From Jatrophihabitans sp964252635 (GTDB lineage: Bacteria > Actinomycetota > Actinomycetes > Mycobacteriales > Jatrophihabitantaceae), in assembly GCF_964252635.1 (NCBI RefSeq), contig NZ_CAXUNP010000003.1:1-64000 (forward strand): a DNA stretch of 64,000 nucleotides, read 5' to 3'. Of this stretch, positions 53,268 through 62,067 are shown piece after piece. A program made the translations under genes and the position numbers. Below the pieces are notes generated by a model. It was not told the DNA's origin, did not search any database, and saw only the letters and a list, made by a program, of their open reading frames with translations. Position 1 is the stretch's first letter; each line of letters begins with the position of its first letter.

Positions 53268-55165
53268 CCGACGTCTTCACCGCGTTCTGTGCGGCCGGGC
53301 TCTGGCCCGGGCTCGGCAAGCGGCTGGCCGGGGCTCTCGAGGAGGCCGGCATCCGCGGCCCCGAGGACGTGACCGCCGCGGCGCTCACCAAGCTGCCCGC
53401 CGTGGGCCCGCAACGCGCCGGTCGCCTGCTCTCGTCGTTCATCGCCGCCTCGTCGGCCTACGAGCTGGCCGAGCTGCTCGTCCCGGCCGGGGTCGACGCC
53501 CGGTTCGCCGGCCGGGCGGTCGAGGCCTTCGGCCCACCGGCCCCGCGCCTGGTCCGCGACGACCCCTGGCGCCTGCTCAGCCTGCTCGGGGTGACCCCGG
53601 GCGACGCCGACCGGGTGGCCCGCGCCGCCATCCCGGGCGTCGGCCGCGACGACCCGCGACGGGCCCGGGCCCTCGTCGGCTGGGTGCTGGCCCGCCAGGC
53701 CCGCGACGGGCACACCGTCGATACCCGCGACGACGTCGCCGGGGCCCTGCGCGAGTTCTCCCCCGGCGACCCCGAGACCGCCATCGACGCTGCCGTCGAG
53801 GCGGCCACCGTGGTCGAGTCCGACGACGGGATGCTGGGGCTGGCCCGCTACGCCGAGGCCGAGGACGGCGTGGCCCAGGGCATCGCCCGGCTGCTGGCCA
53901 CGGCCGAGCCGGTCGCGTTCGCGAAGTCCGCCAAGGCCCTCAAGGAGCTCGACGCCACCCAGCGCACCGCGGTCGCGGCCGCGCTCGGCGGCGGGGTGAC
54001 GGTGCTGACCGGCGGGCCCGGCACCGGCAAGAGCCGCACCGTCGCGACCCTGGTGGCGCTGGCCGAGGCGGCCGGGAAGTCCGTCGCGCTCGCCGCGCCG
54101 ACCGGCCGTGCGGCCAAACGGCTCGAGGAGCTGTGCGACGCCCCGGCCTCGACGCTGCACCGCCTGCTCGGTGCCCAGCCCCGTCAGTCCGGCGACGGCG
54201 TCAGCTTCGACGGCGGCTTCGCCCGCGGCGAGGACTGGCCCCTGGACGAGGACGTCGTGGTCGTCGACGAGGCGTCGATGCTCGACGTCGAGCTCGCTGA
54301 CGCGCTGCTGTCGGCGTGTGCGGACGGCACGCACCTCGTCTTCGTGGGCGACGCCGCGCAGCTGCCGTCCATCGGCCCGGGCCGGGTGCTGGGCGACCTC
54401 ATCGACTCCGCGCGGGTCCCGGTGACGTCGCTGACCACGCTGTACCGGCAGGCCGAGGGCGGCACCATCGCCCGGCTCGCCGCGGCCGTGCGCACCGGTG
54501 AGCTGGAGGCGGTCGACGACCCCACCCACGAGGTCGTCATCGTCCCGTCCCGCGGGTCCGCCGAGGCGGCGCACCGCGTCGTGCAGCTGGTCACCGACTC
54601 GATCCCGCGGGCGCTGTCCATCCCTGCGGGCCAGGTGCAGGTCGTCACGCCCGTGCACCGCGGCGGCGCCGGGACGCAGGCCCTGAACGCGGCGCTGAAG
54701 GCCACGCTGAACCCGGGCTCGGGCAAGCGCCGCTTCGACCCGGGCGACCGGGTGGTGGCCACGGCGAACCACCTCGAGGCCGAGCCCAACGGCTACGCCA
54801 ACGGCGAGGTCGGCGTAGTCGAGGACGTCTCGGGCGAGGGTGCGGTGACGGTGGTTTTCGCCTCCGGCCCGTCCGTCGTCAAGGGCAAGGCGCTCGGTGA
54901 CCTCATGCACGGGTGGGCGATCACGGTGCACCGGGCGCAGGGCTCGGAGTTCCCGGCCGTGGTGGTGGTGCTGCCGCCCGAGGCCGGCACCATGATGTCG
55001 CGCCCGCTCGTCTACACCGCGCTGACGCGGGCGCAGCGGCATCTCTCGATCGTGCACGCGGCCGGGCCCGCCGTGGCCCGCGCGGTGCGCCAGGTCGGCA
55101 CCCTGCCGCGGCGTACCCGGCTGATCCCGCTGCTGCACGAGTACCTCCCGTCCCCCGAGGGGTGA
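53264..55165 (+). CDS. RecD-like AAA helicase with N-terminal HhH domain
   Basis: About 633 residues, superfamily 1 helicase related to RecD2. N-terminal helix-hairpin-helix (LTKLPAVGPQRAGRLLSSFI), Walker A TGGPGTGKSRTVATL (about 250), Walker B VVVVDEASMLDV, GDAAQLPSIGPGRVLGDLI, ITVHRAQGSEFPAVVVVLPP and LVYTALTRAQRHLSIVH. No ATG or GTG lies near the expected N-terminus: the frame is open through the upstream aldo/keto reductase. I place the start at a CTG that overlaps its TGA (CTGA). The next GTG (53369) would remove the first 35 residues. Likely role in DNA repair; translation of the gene would depend on the reductase. Confidence 0.85.
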   Translation: MTDVFTAFCAAGLWPGLGKRLAGALEEAGIRGPEDVTAAALTKLPAVGPQRAGRLLSSFIAASSAYELAELLVPAGVDARFAGRAVEAFGPPAPRLVRDDPWRLLSLLGVTPGDADRVARAAIPGVGRDDPRRARALVGWVLARQARDGHTVDTRDDVAGALREFSPGDPETAIDAAVEAATVVESDDGMLGLARYAEAEDGVAQGIARLLATAEPVAFAKSAKALKELDATQRTAVAAALGGGVTVLTGGPGTGKSRTVATLVALAEAAGKSVALAAPTGRAAKRLEELCDAPASTLHRLLGAQPRQSGDGVSFDGGFARGEDWPLDEDVVVVDEASMLDVELADALLSACADGTHLVFVGDAAQLPSIGPGRVLGDLIDSARVPVTSLTTLYRQAEGGTIARLAAAVRTGELEAVDDPTHEVVIVPSRGSAEAAHRVVQLVTDSIPRALSIPAGQVQVVTPVHRGGAGTQALNAALKATLNPGSGKRRFDPGDRVVATANHLEAEPNGYANGEVGVVEDVSGEGAVTVVFASGPSVVKGKALGDLMHGWAITVHRAQGSEFPAVVVVLPPEAGTMMSRPLVYTALTRAQRHLSIVHAAGPAVARAVRQVGTLPRRTRLIPLLHEYLPSPEG

Positions 55166-55282
55166 TCACGTTTTCCTCCCCAGTCGCCGGGTCGGCCGCT
55201 CCCGGTTCGTTGGCGATCACGTCTTCCTGCCGATGTGCCGGTCTGCGGCCCGAAACCGGCAACTCACGGGGAAAACGTGATC
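55164..55282. repeat. gatcacgttttcc repeats
   Basis: gatcacgttttcc at 55164-55176 (overlapping the helicase stop codon), a one-base variant gatcacgtcttcc at 55215-55227, and the exact inverse ggaaaacgtgatc at 55270-55282. A second inverted pair, tgccggt/accggca, lies between them. The 13-bp outer inverted repeat could fold as a terminator. A dispersed palindromic repeat of the genome is equally likely. Confidence 0.7.
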
Positions 55283-55313
55283 GAATCTGGGGCGACCACC
55301 TGGGAAGGACCGC

Positions 55314-55928
55314 ATGAGCTACCCGCCCGAACCGTGGGAACTGCACGGTCAGCTGCACGCGTCGGCGTTCCTCGTCCCGCTCGACAGGCTGACCGACGGC
55401 GCACCCCTGGACCTGCCGCCCGGCTGCCGCCTCGTCCGCCTGGGCGGGCGCGCGGTCGTCGGCACCGCCTGGGTCGTCTACGAGCCCACCGGAGTGCTCG
55501 ACTACCGCGAACTGATGGCCACCGTGCTGGTCCGTCGCGGCTGGCGCATCCTGCCGACCATCGTCCGCATCTGGGTCGACAGCGAGGAATCCCGCGACGG
55601 CGGGCGGGCGCTGTGGGGCATCCCGAAGGAGCTCGCCGGCTTCGACGTCGCCGGGGGCCGGTTCGCCGCTGCTGACGACACCGGACCGATCGCCGCGGGC
55701 ACCGTGCGCGCCGTCGCCACGACGCCGTTCGCGCTGCCGCTGTCGTTCCGGATCGTCCAGTGGCTGCACGGCCGGGCCAAGGTCAGCCCGGTGCGCTCCC
55801 GTGCCCGGCTCGCCCTGTCGCGAGCCCGGTTCGACGCCGAACCGGCGGGCCCACTGGCGTTCCTGACCGGTCGGCGGCCGCTCGTCACCGTCACCATGCG
55901 CGACTTCCGGATGCGTTTCGGCGGCTGA
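55314..55928 (+). CDS. Acetoacetate-decarboxylase-family protein
   Basis: 204 residues, ADC-like fold (PF06314-type): DYRELMATVLVRRGWRILPT and WGIPKELAGFDVAGG. The catalytic Lys of true ADC corresponds here to WGIPKELA, so activity is possible, but related actinobacterial proteins are not characterised. ATG after aaggacc. Confidence 0.78.
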   Translation: MSYPPEPWELHGQLHASAFLVPLDRLTDGAPLDLPPGCRLVRLGGRAVVGTAWVVYEPTGVLDYRELMATVLVRRGWRILPTIVRIWVDSEESRDGGRALWGIPKELAGFDVAGGRFAAADDTGPIAAGTVRAVATTPFALPLSFRIVQWLHGRAKVSPVRSRARLALSRARFDAEPAGPLAFLTGRRPLVTVTMRDFRMRFGG

Positions 55929-56003
55929 CCCGCGCGGGTACGAGGCGCGCCGGGGCCGAGCCTTGCTGGTGCCCTTCGCCCCCGTGGCGTTCAATGGACG
56001 GCG

Positions 56004-56222
56004 ATGAGTGCCGACACCCTTGAGCCCGAGTGGGAGTACGCGCCGCTGCGTATCCCCTCCGATGTCACGCGGCTGAACGCGGCTGCCCAGCTGTCCCTGC
56101 ACGCCGAGTTCGGGGGCTGGGAGCTCGCACGGGTCGTCAAGTACATGGACGGCAGCCGGCGCGTCACCCTGCGCCGCAAGCGTCGCAAGACGTCCGTCCC
56201 GCTGCCCGGCCTCAAGACCTGA
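56004..56222 (+). CDS. DUF5703-type protein
   Basis: 72 residues. EWEYAPLRIPSDVTRLNAAA and FGGWELARVVKYMDGSRRVT match the small DUF5703 family (E-W-E-Y ... G-G-W-E-L) of unknown function in actinobacteria. Basic C-terminus. Confidence 0.75.
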   Translation: MSADTLEPEWEYAPLRIPSDVTRLNAAAQLSLHAEFGGWELARVVKYMDGSRRVTLRRKRRKTSVPLPGLKT

Positions 56223-56253
56223 GGTCGGCTCACCCCACCACGAGAGGTCGACG

Positions 56254-57474
56254 ATGCCCTACTACGTGCGCGCGGGCGAGGTCCCGCCGAAGAAGCACAC
56301 CGTGCACCACCAGACCGACGGGTCCCTCGCCTACGAGGAGATGATCGGCGAGGAGGGCTTCTCCGGCGCCGCGTCGCTGCTCTACCACCGTCGGGTGCCC
56401 TCGGCCATGGTCGACGCCCGCCCCTGGGACCTCGGCGACCTCAAGACCCAGCCCAACTACCCGCTGCGCCCGCTGCACCTGCGCCTCGGCGACCTGTTCC
56501 CCGGCGAGGCCTATGCGGGCAACGATCTCGTGCGCAGCCGACGGCTCGTGCTCGCCAACGACGACGTGCGGATCGCCTACGTCGTCGGCGACGCGCCGTC
56601 GCCGCTGTACAGCAACGCGACCGGCGACGAGTGCCTCTACGTCCAGGAGGGGACCGCCCGCCTCGAGTCGACGTTCGGCACGCTGGACGTGAGCCAGGGC
56701 GACTACGTCATCCTCCCGCGCACGACGATCCACCGGTGGATCCCGATGGGCGGTCCGGTGCGGGCGCTGTGCGTCGAGGCCAGCAGCCACATCGTGCACC
56801 CGCGCCGTCAGCTGTCGAAGACCGGCCAGTTCCTCGCGGGGGCACCGATCACCGAGCGGGACCTGCGGGTCGTCGACGGGCCGTACGTCGTCGACGACGT
56901 CGAGCAGCGCGTCGAGGTCTACGTGAAGCACCGAGGTCGGCGTGGCGTCGTCGGCTCGGTGGTCACGCACGCGACGCACCCGTTCGACGTCGAGGGATGG
57001 GACGGCTACGTGTACCCGTACGCGTTCAACATCGCCGACTTCGAGCCGGTCACCGGGTCGATCCACCAGCCGCCGCCGGCGCACCAGGTGCTCGAGGGCA
57101 ACCGGTTCGTGATGTGCAACTTCGTCCCCCGCATGCTGGACCGGCACCCGGATGCGATCCCGCTGCCGTACTACCACTCCAACGTCGACTCCGACGAGGT
57201 GCTGTTCTACGCCGGCGGTGACTACTCGGCCCGGCGCGGCACGGGCATCGGTGTGGAGTCGATGACCCTGCACCCGTCCGGGCACTCGCACGGCCCCCAG
57301 GTCAAGGCCTACGAGAACAGCAACGGGATGGAGTCGACGGACGAGCTGGCCGTCATGATCGACACGTTCGCGCCGCTGGAGGTCGGCGAGGGCGGGATGG
57401 CCTGCGACGACGGCCGTTACGCCTGGTCGTGGAGCGCCGAGGGCCCCGACGGACCGGTGCCGCCGCTCCCCTGA
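56254..57474 (+). CDS. hmgA: Homogentisate 1,2-dioxygenase-like protein
   Basis: 406 residues, bicupin. MPYYVRAGEVPPKKHTVHHQ and EEGFSGAASLLYHRR at the N-terminus and LPYYHSNVDSDEVLFYAGGD with HPSGHSHGPQ in the second cupin (likely iron ligands His/Glu/His). Homologs in actinomycetes are annotated as homogentisate dioxygenase. No maleylacetoacetate isomerase or fumarylacetoacetase gene is near, so pathway context is missing and a different ring-cleavage role is possible. Confidence 0.72.
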   Translation: MPYYVRAGEVPPKKHTVHHQTDGSLAYEEMIGEEGFSGAASLLYHRRVPSAMVDARPWDLGDLKTQPNYPLRPLHLRLGDLFPGEAYAGNDLVRSRRLVLANDDVRIAYVVGDAPSPLYSNATGDECLYVQEGTARLESTFGTLDVSQGDYVILPRTTIHRWIPMGGPVRALCVEASSHIVHPRRQLSKTGQFLAGAPITERDLRVVDGPYVVDDVEQRVEVYVKHRGRRGVVGSVVTHATHPFDVEGWDGYVYPYAFNIADFEPVTGSIHQPPPAHQVLEGNRFVMCNFVPRMLDRHPDAIPLPYYHSNVDSDEVLFYAGGDYSARRGTGIGVESMTLHPSGHSHGPQVKAYENSNGMESTDELAVMIDTFAPLEVGEGGMACDDGRYAWSWSAEGPDGPVPPLP

Positions 57475-57490
57475 CCCACGCAGGATCTGG

Positions 57491-58894
57491 TCAGTGGTGG
57501 AAGCCGGACCGTCCCGAGCTGCCGGCCTTCGCCGTGTCGGACGTCAACGTCGACACCACGTCGCGCAGATCCTGCAGGAACAGGTCGGCGAGGTCGCGGG
57601 AGAACCCGTGGCGCACGACGACGCGCAGGACGGCGAGGTCGGTGCGGTCGGCCGGAAACGTGTACGCGGGCACCTGCCACCCGTGCTCGCGCAACCCGCG
57701 CGACACCGCGAACACGTCCCAGTCGGTGACGTCGTCGGTGGTGGTGAACGCGAACACGGGCAGCTGGTCGCCACGTGAGATGAGCCGGAACTGCCCCATC
57801 CGCTCGACCTCGTCGGCCAGCGTGGTGGCGATGTCCCGCGACGCCTGCTGCACCGCGCGCATGCCCTCGAACCCGAGCCGGAACAGCATGTAGTACTGGG
57901 CGATGACCTCGGCGCCGGGCCGGGAGAAGTTCAGCGCGAAGGTCGGCATCTCCCCGCCGAGGTAGTTGACCTTGAACACCAGCTCCTCGGGCAGGGCGGC
58001 CGCGTCGCGCCAGATCGCCCAGCCCACGCCGGGGTAGACGAGGCCGTACTTGTGGCCGGACGTGTTGATCGAGGCGACGCGGGGCAGCCGGAAGTCCCAC
58101 ACCAGGTCCGGGTCGAGGAACGGCGCGACCATCCCGCCGGACGCGGCGTCGACGTGGATCGGCACGTCGGGTCCGCCGGAGGCAGCCAGCTCGTCGAGGG
58201 CATGAGCGATGTCGGCGACCGGCTCGTAGCTGCCGTCCATGGTCGAGCCCAGGATGGCGACGACGCCGATGGTGTTCTCGTCGCAGTACGCGGCCGCGTC
58301 GTCCGCGTCGAGGTGGTAGCGGTCCCCCTTCATGGGCACCTGCCGCGCCTCGACCTCCCAGTAGTTGCAGAACTTCTCCCAGCACACCTGGACGTTCGAA
58401 CCCATGACCAGGTTCGGTCGGCGGGACGGGTCGTCGCCCACGCGGGCGCGCCACCGGCGCTTGAGCGCCATGCCGGCGAGCATGCAGGCCTCGCTGGACC
58501 CGGTGGTCGAGCAGCCGGTGGCGACGTCGGACTCGGGCGCGTGCCACAGGTCGGCGAGGATGGCGATGCAGCGGTTCTCGAGAGCTGCCGTCTGTGGGTA
58601 CTCGTCCTTGTCGATCATGTTCTTGTCGACCGACTCGGCCATCAGGGCGCGGGCCTGCGGCTCCATCCACGTCGTCACGAAGGTGGCCAGGTTCAGGCGG
58701 GCGCTGCCGTCGACGATCAACTCGTCGTGGATCAGCTGGTAGGCGACATCGGGCGGCACCGGTTCCGGGGCGAGCGCGTTCAGGGGCGGGACGATCTCGT
58801 GCTCCAGCGCCGGGTCCGCGACGGCCGCCAACGCGCTGTTGTCGCCTCGGAAGGTGGTGTGCCGGGTCGGGACGGGGTGACCGTGCAGCGCCAT
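57491..58894 (-). CDS. gadB: Glutamate decarboxylase
   Basis: 467 residues, PLP-dependent group II decarboxylase. PLP Lys in NTSGHKYGLVYPGVGW; VDAASGGMVAPF (Asp for pyridine N); TGCSTTGSSEACMLAGMALK. It converts glutamate to GABA. No dedicated antiporter gene is adjacent. ATG at 58894. Confidence 0.9.
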   Translation of the reverse strand: MALHGHPVPTRHTTFRGDNSALAAVADPALEHEIVPPLNALAPEPVPPDVAYQLIHDELIVDGSARLNLATFVTTWMEPQARALMAESVDKNMIDKDEYPQTAALENRCIAILADLWHAPESDVATGCSTTGSSEACMLAGMALKRRWRARVGDDPSRRPNLVMGSNVQVCWEKFCNYWEVEARQVPMKGDRYHLDADDAAAYCDENTIGVVAILGSTMDGSYEPVADIAHALDELAASGGPDVPIHVDAASGGMVAPFLDPDLVWDFRLPRVASINTSGHKYGLVYPGVGWAIWRDAAALPEELVFKVNYLGGEMPTFALNFSRPGAEVIAQYYMLFRLGFEGMRAVQQASRDIATTLADEVERMGQFRLISRGDQLPVFAFTTTDDVTDWDVFAVSRGLREHGWQVPAYTFPADRTDLAVLRVVVRHGFSRDLADLFLQDLRDVVSTLTSDTAKAGSSGRSGFHH

Positions 58895-59031
58895 GAGGAC
58901 TCCTGTCGATGAGCTGTAGTGCGCATCGTGCCCGCACGACCGCATTCACACGCAGCGCCCCTCGGCTGGTCAACAGCGGGAAACGTCTGCGGACGGTTCC
59001 GTGCTGTTGATCGGTGGGAGGGTGAGGGTGC

Positions 59032-61194
59032 CTAGCTCGCTCCGGCCGTCGCGGCAGCCGGAGCCGCCACGGCGGGCGAGCTCGGCGTCTCGGCCAGCCC
59101 GATGCGCGCGTGCAGGCGACGCAGCGGGGCGGGCGCCCACCAGTTCAGGTGCCCGGCCAGGCGCATGAACGCGGGGACGAGCAGGCCGCGCACGACGGTC
59201 GCGTCCACGACGATGGCGATCCCGGTGCCGATGCCGAACAGCTGGATGAAACTGATGCTGGCGGTACCGAAGGCGAAGAAGGTGACGGCGAGCAGTGCGG
59301 CCGCGGTGGTGACGATGCGCCCGGTGCGGGCCAGCCCGGTCGCCACCGCCTCGACGGTGTCGGCGCCCTGGTCGTGCGCCTCCTTGATGCGCGCCAGCAG
59401 GAACACCTCGTAGTCCATCGACAGGCCGAAGGCGATGCAGAAGATCAACAGCAGCATCGAGGTGTTCGTCGGGGTCGGGGTGAAGTCGAGCAGGCCGGAC
59501 AGGTGACCGTCCTGAAAGATCCACACGAGGGCGCCGAACACAGCCGTCAGGGACAGTGCATTGAGCACCAGCGCCTTGATGGGCAGTACGACGCTGCCGG
59601 TGAACAGGAACAGCAGGATGAGCGTGGTGACGACGATCCACACCAGAGCCCACGGCAGGTTGCCGCCGATCGCGGCGTTGCCGTCCACCAGGGTGGCACT
59701 GGCCCCACCGACGAGGACCGTGGTGTGCGGCGGCGCGTCGACCGCGCGGATGTCGCGGACCAGGTCCTGGGCCGCACCGGAGTTCGTGTCGCTCGGGCCG
59801 ACCACCCGCAGGTAGGTGGCACCGGCCCGCGTCGCGACCGGCTGCACCGCCGTCGCGTGCGGCAGCCGCTGCAGCCGCGCCGCGTACTCCGCGGTGTCGG
59901 TGCGCGACACCCGGCCCTCGATGACGACATCGACGGGTGCGGACGCCGCCGACGAGTACTCCGAGCGCAGCACGTCGCCCACCTGCCGGCTGCCCGCCGA
60001 CGTGTGCAGGACACGGTCGTCGGGCGAGCCGAAGTTCACGTGCAGGAACGGCACGCCGAGCACCAGCAGGCCGGCGATGACGGCGCCACCCACCAGCAGC
60101 GGCCGGCGCATCACGGTGACCGCGACCCGGCGCCAGAACGCGCTCTCGTCCTTGTCGGCGCGGGCGCGGCGGTTGTGGGCGACCTCGCTGCCGAACAGGG
60201 CCAGCAGGGCGGGCAACACGATCAGGCTGGCCAGCAGGGCGATGACGACCACGCCGATGCCGGCGTAGGCGAACGAGCGCAGGAAGTACACGGGGAAGAC
60301 GAGCAGGGCGGCGAGCGCCGCCGCGACCGTGGCCGAGGAGAAGATGATGGTGCGGCCGGCGGTGCGGATCGTGGTGGTGACCGCGTCCTTGACGCTCTCG
60401 CCCCGACGCAGCTCCTCACGGAACCGGTTCACCATCAGCAGCGAGTAGTCGATCGCCAGGCCCAGGCCCAGAGCCGTCGTGAGGTTGACGGCGTAGATGG
60501 AGACGTCGGTGAGCCGGCCGAGCACGGCCAGCTCGGCGAAGGTGCCGCCGACTAGGAACAACCCGATGATCAGCGGCAGGGCCGCCGCGAGCAGGCTGCC
60601 GAACGCAAGCACGAGCAGCAGCAGGGTCAGCGGCACGGCCACCGCCTCGGCGCGGCCGAGGCTGGTGGCGATGCTGTCGGTGATGTCCTGGTTCGCGGCC
60701 AGGTTGCCGCCGGCGCGGACCTGCACGCCGTTGGCGTCGCTGCCTTGCTTCGTGGCCTGCGAGATGATCGTGGTCGCGGCATCCGTCTTGGCCGAGTCGT
60801 CGCCGGTGACGTGCATCGTGATCAACCCCGACCGCCCGTCCTTCGCTCGCAGCGCCGCGGCGTGTCCGTCCCAGTACGACGCGATCGACTCGACGTCGTG
60901 CCGGGCACGCAGCTCACCGGTGACCCGGTGGGCCACGGTGCTGACGGCCGCCGAGTCGAGCTGCCCGCCGTCTCGCGGGGCGACGAGCAGGACCAGGTTG
61001 GTCTGGCCGCCGAAGGAGTCGTCGATGACCTTCTCGGCGCGACTCGAGCCCGAGGACGGGTCGGCGAACCCGCCGCCCTTCAACACCCCGAAGGCCTGGG
61101 TGGCCAGCACGGCCATGACGGCCAGTACGCCCCCGGCGACGATGAGCACGAGGCGCCGGCGGCGGATGACGAACGAGCCGAGCTGCTCCAGCAT
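59032..61194 (-). CDS. MMPL/RND-family transporter
   Basis: 720 residues, two MMPL repeats, each with one N-terminal span, an extracytoplasmic domain and a five-span bundle (VVAGGVLAVMAVLATQAFG; AVNLTTALGLGLAIDYSLLM with the conserved Asp-Tyr pair; IFCIAFGLSMDYEVFLLARI in the second half). This family exports lipids or drugs in actinobacteria. Divergent from a TetR gene with operator-like repeats between them. Substrate unknown. Confidence 0.92.
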   Translation of the reverse strand: MLEQLGSFVIRRRRLVLIVAGGVLAVMAVLATQAFGVLKGGGFADPSSGSSRAEKVIDDSFGGQTNLVLLVAPRDGGQLDSAAVSTVAHRVTGELRARHDVESIASYWDGHAAALRAKDGRSGLITMHVTGDDSAKTDAATTIISQATKQGSDANGVQVRAGGNLAANQDITDSIATSLGRAEAVAVPLTLLLLVLAFGSLLAAALPLIIGLFLVGGTFAELAVLGRLTDVSIYAVNLTTALGLGLAIDYSLLMVNRFREELRRGESVKDAVTTTIRTAGRTIIFSSATVAAALAALLVFPVYFLRSFAYAGIGVVVIALLASLIVLPALLALFGSEVAHNRRARADKDESAFWRRVAVTVMRRPLLVGGAVIAGLLVLGVPFLHVNFGSPDDRVLHTSAGSRQVGDVLRSEYSSAASAPVDVVIEGRVSRTDTAEYAARLQRLPHATAVQPVATRAGATYLRVVGPSDTNSGAAQDLVRDIRAVDAPPHTTVLVGGASATLVDGNAAIGGNLPWALVWIVVTTLILLFLFTGSVVLPIKALVLNALSLTAVFGALVWIFQDGHLSGLLDFTPTPTNTSMLLLIFCIAFGLSMDYEVFLLARIKEAHDQGADTVEAVATGLARTGRIVTTAAALLAVTFFAFGTASISFIQLFGIGTGIAIVVDATVVRGLLVPAFMRLAGHLNWWAPAPLRRLHARIGLAETPSSPAVAAPAAATAGAS

Positions 61195-61207
61195 GGCGAT
61201 CTCCTGA

Positions 61208-61253
61208 GTTCTCGAACGTGAATGTCGGTCTGTTTGTGAACACTGTTCTCGAA
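61208..61253. promoter_or_regulatory. TetR-type operator repeats
   Basis: gttctcgaac (61208-61217, itself palindromic), gaaca-c-tgttc (61238-61248) and a second gttctcgaa (61245-61253). They lie 14 to 59 bp before the transporter start. A further gtgttcac occurs at 61284-61291, before the regulator. Likely binding sites for the TetR protein. Confidence 0.6.
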
Positions 61254-61321
61254 GCTTGGCCGGCTGTCAAGACCACCCGTCGCCTTGTGACTGGTGTTCA
61301 CTTTGCGCTACGGTGCGCCCC

Positions 61322-62029
61322 GTGACCGATGCCGAGCCCGCGACACGACGCGCCCTGCGGCGCGCCGAGACCGAGGCCGAGATCAAGGCCCTGGCCTGGG
61401 ACGCCCTGCGCGAGTCGGGCCCGCACGGACTGTCCCTGCGCGACGTCGCCCGGCAGATGGGCATGGCCCCGTCCGCGCTCTACCGGTACTTCCCGAGTCG
61501 CACGGAGTTGCTCGACCAGCTCATCCTGGACGCCTTCGAGTCCATCGGTGAGGAGGTCACCCGGGCCTACGACCACGGGATGCGCGCCGAGGCCGACCCG
61601 TTCGAGACCTTTGTGCTCATCGCGCACGCCTACCGGGCCTGGGCGCACAGTCATCGCGCCGAGTACGCCCTGATCTTCTCCACCGCCCTGGCGGAACACG
61701 ACGATGCCCACAAGACCTCGGCGGCGGCGCTGCGGTCGTTCGGCGTCCTGCAGCGCGTCACCGCTGACGCCGTCGAGGCCGGGATGTTCGATCTGTCACG
61801 CATCGAGCGGCTGCTGCCTGCCGCTCTGCACACCGCCCTGCAGGGCATGGCCGACGAGCAGGGCGTGCCGGCCGCGTCGCTGGTCGCCGGTTACTGGTGC
61901 TACACGACCATGCACGGCGCGATCTCGCTGGAGCTCAACGGCCACCTGCCGCCGCCGGTGCTCGACACCAGCGCCGAGTACTTCGAGTCCGCCATCCGCG
62001 CCATGCTCGAGCAGATCGGCGTCCAATAA
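61322..62029 (+). CDS. TetR-family regulator
   Basis: 235 residues. N-terminal HTH (LSLRDVARQMGMAPSALYRY, then FPSRTELLDQLILDAF) and a C-terminal TetR_C-type helical ligand domain. GTG start is chosen because it begins directly before the HTH. It probably represses the divergent MMPL transporter gene. Confidence 0.9.
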   Translation: MTDAEPATRRALRRAETEAEIKALAWDALRESGPHGLSLRDVARQMGMAPSALYRYFPSRTELLDQLILDAFESIGEEVTRAYDHGMRAEADPFETFVLIAHAYRAWAHSHRAEYALIFSTALAEHDDAHKTSAAALRSFGVLQRVTADAVEAGMFDLSRIERLLPAALHTALQGMADEQGVPAASLVAGYWCYTTMHGAISLELNGHLPPPVLDTSAEYFESAIRAMLEQIGVQ

Positions 62030-62067
62030 CCGGAAGCCGACCCCACCAGGTCGGTGTTGACACCGAT

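Noticed and set aside
57417..58973. Long minus-strand frame overlapping glutamate decarboxylase
   Set aside because: An Arg/Pro/Gly-rich shadow of gadB with no domain; the PLP enzyme frame explains the region.
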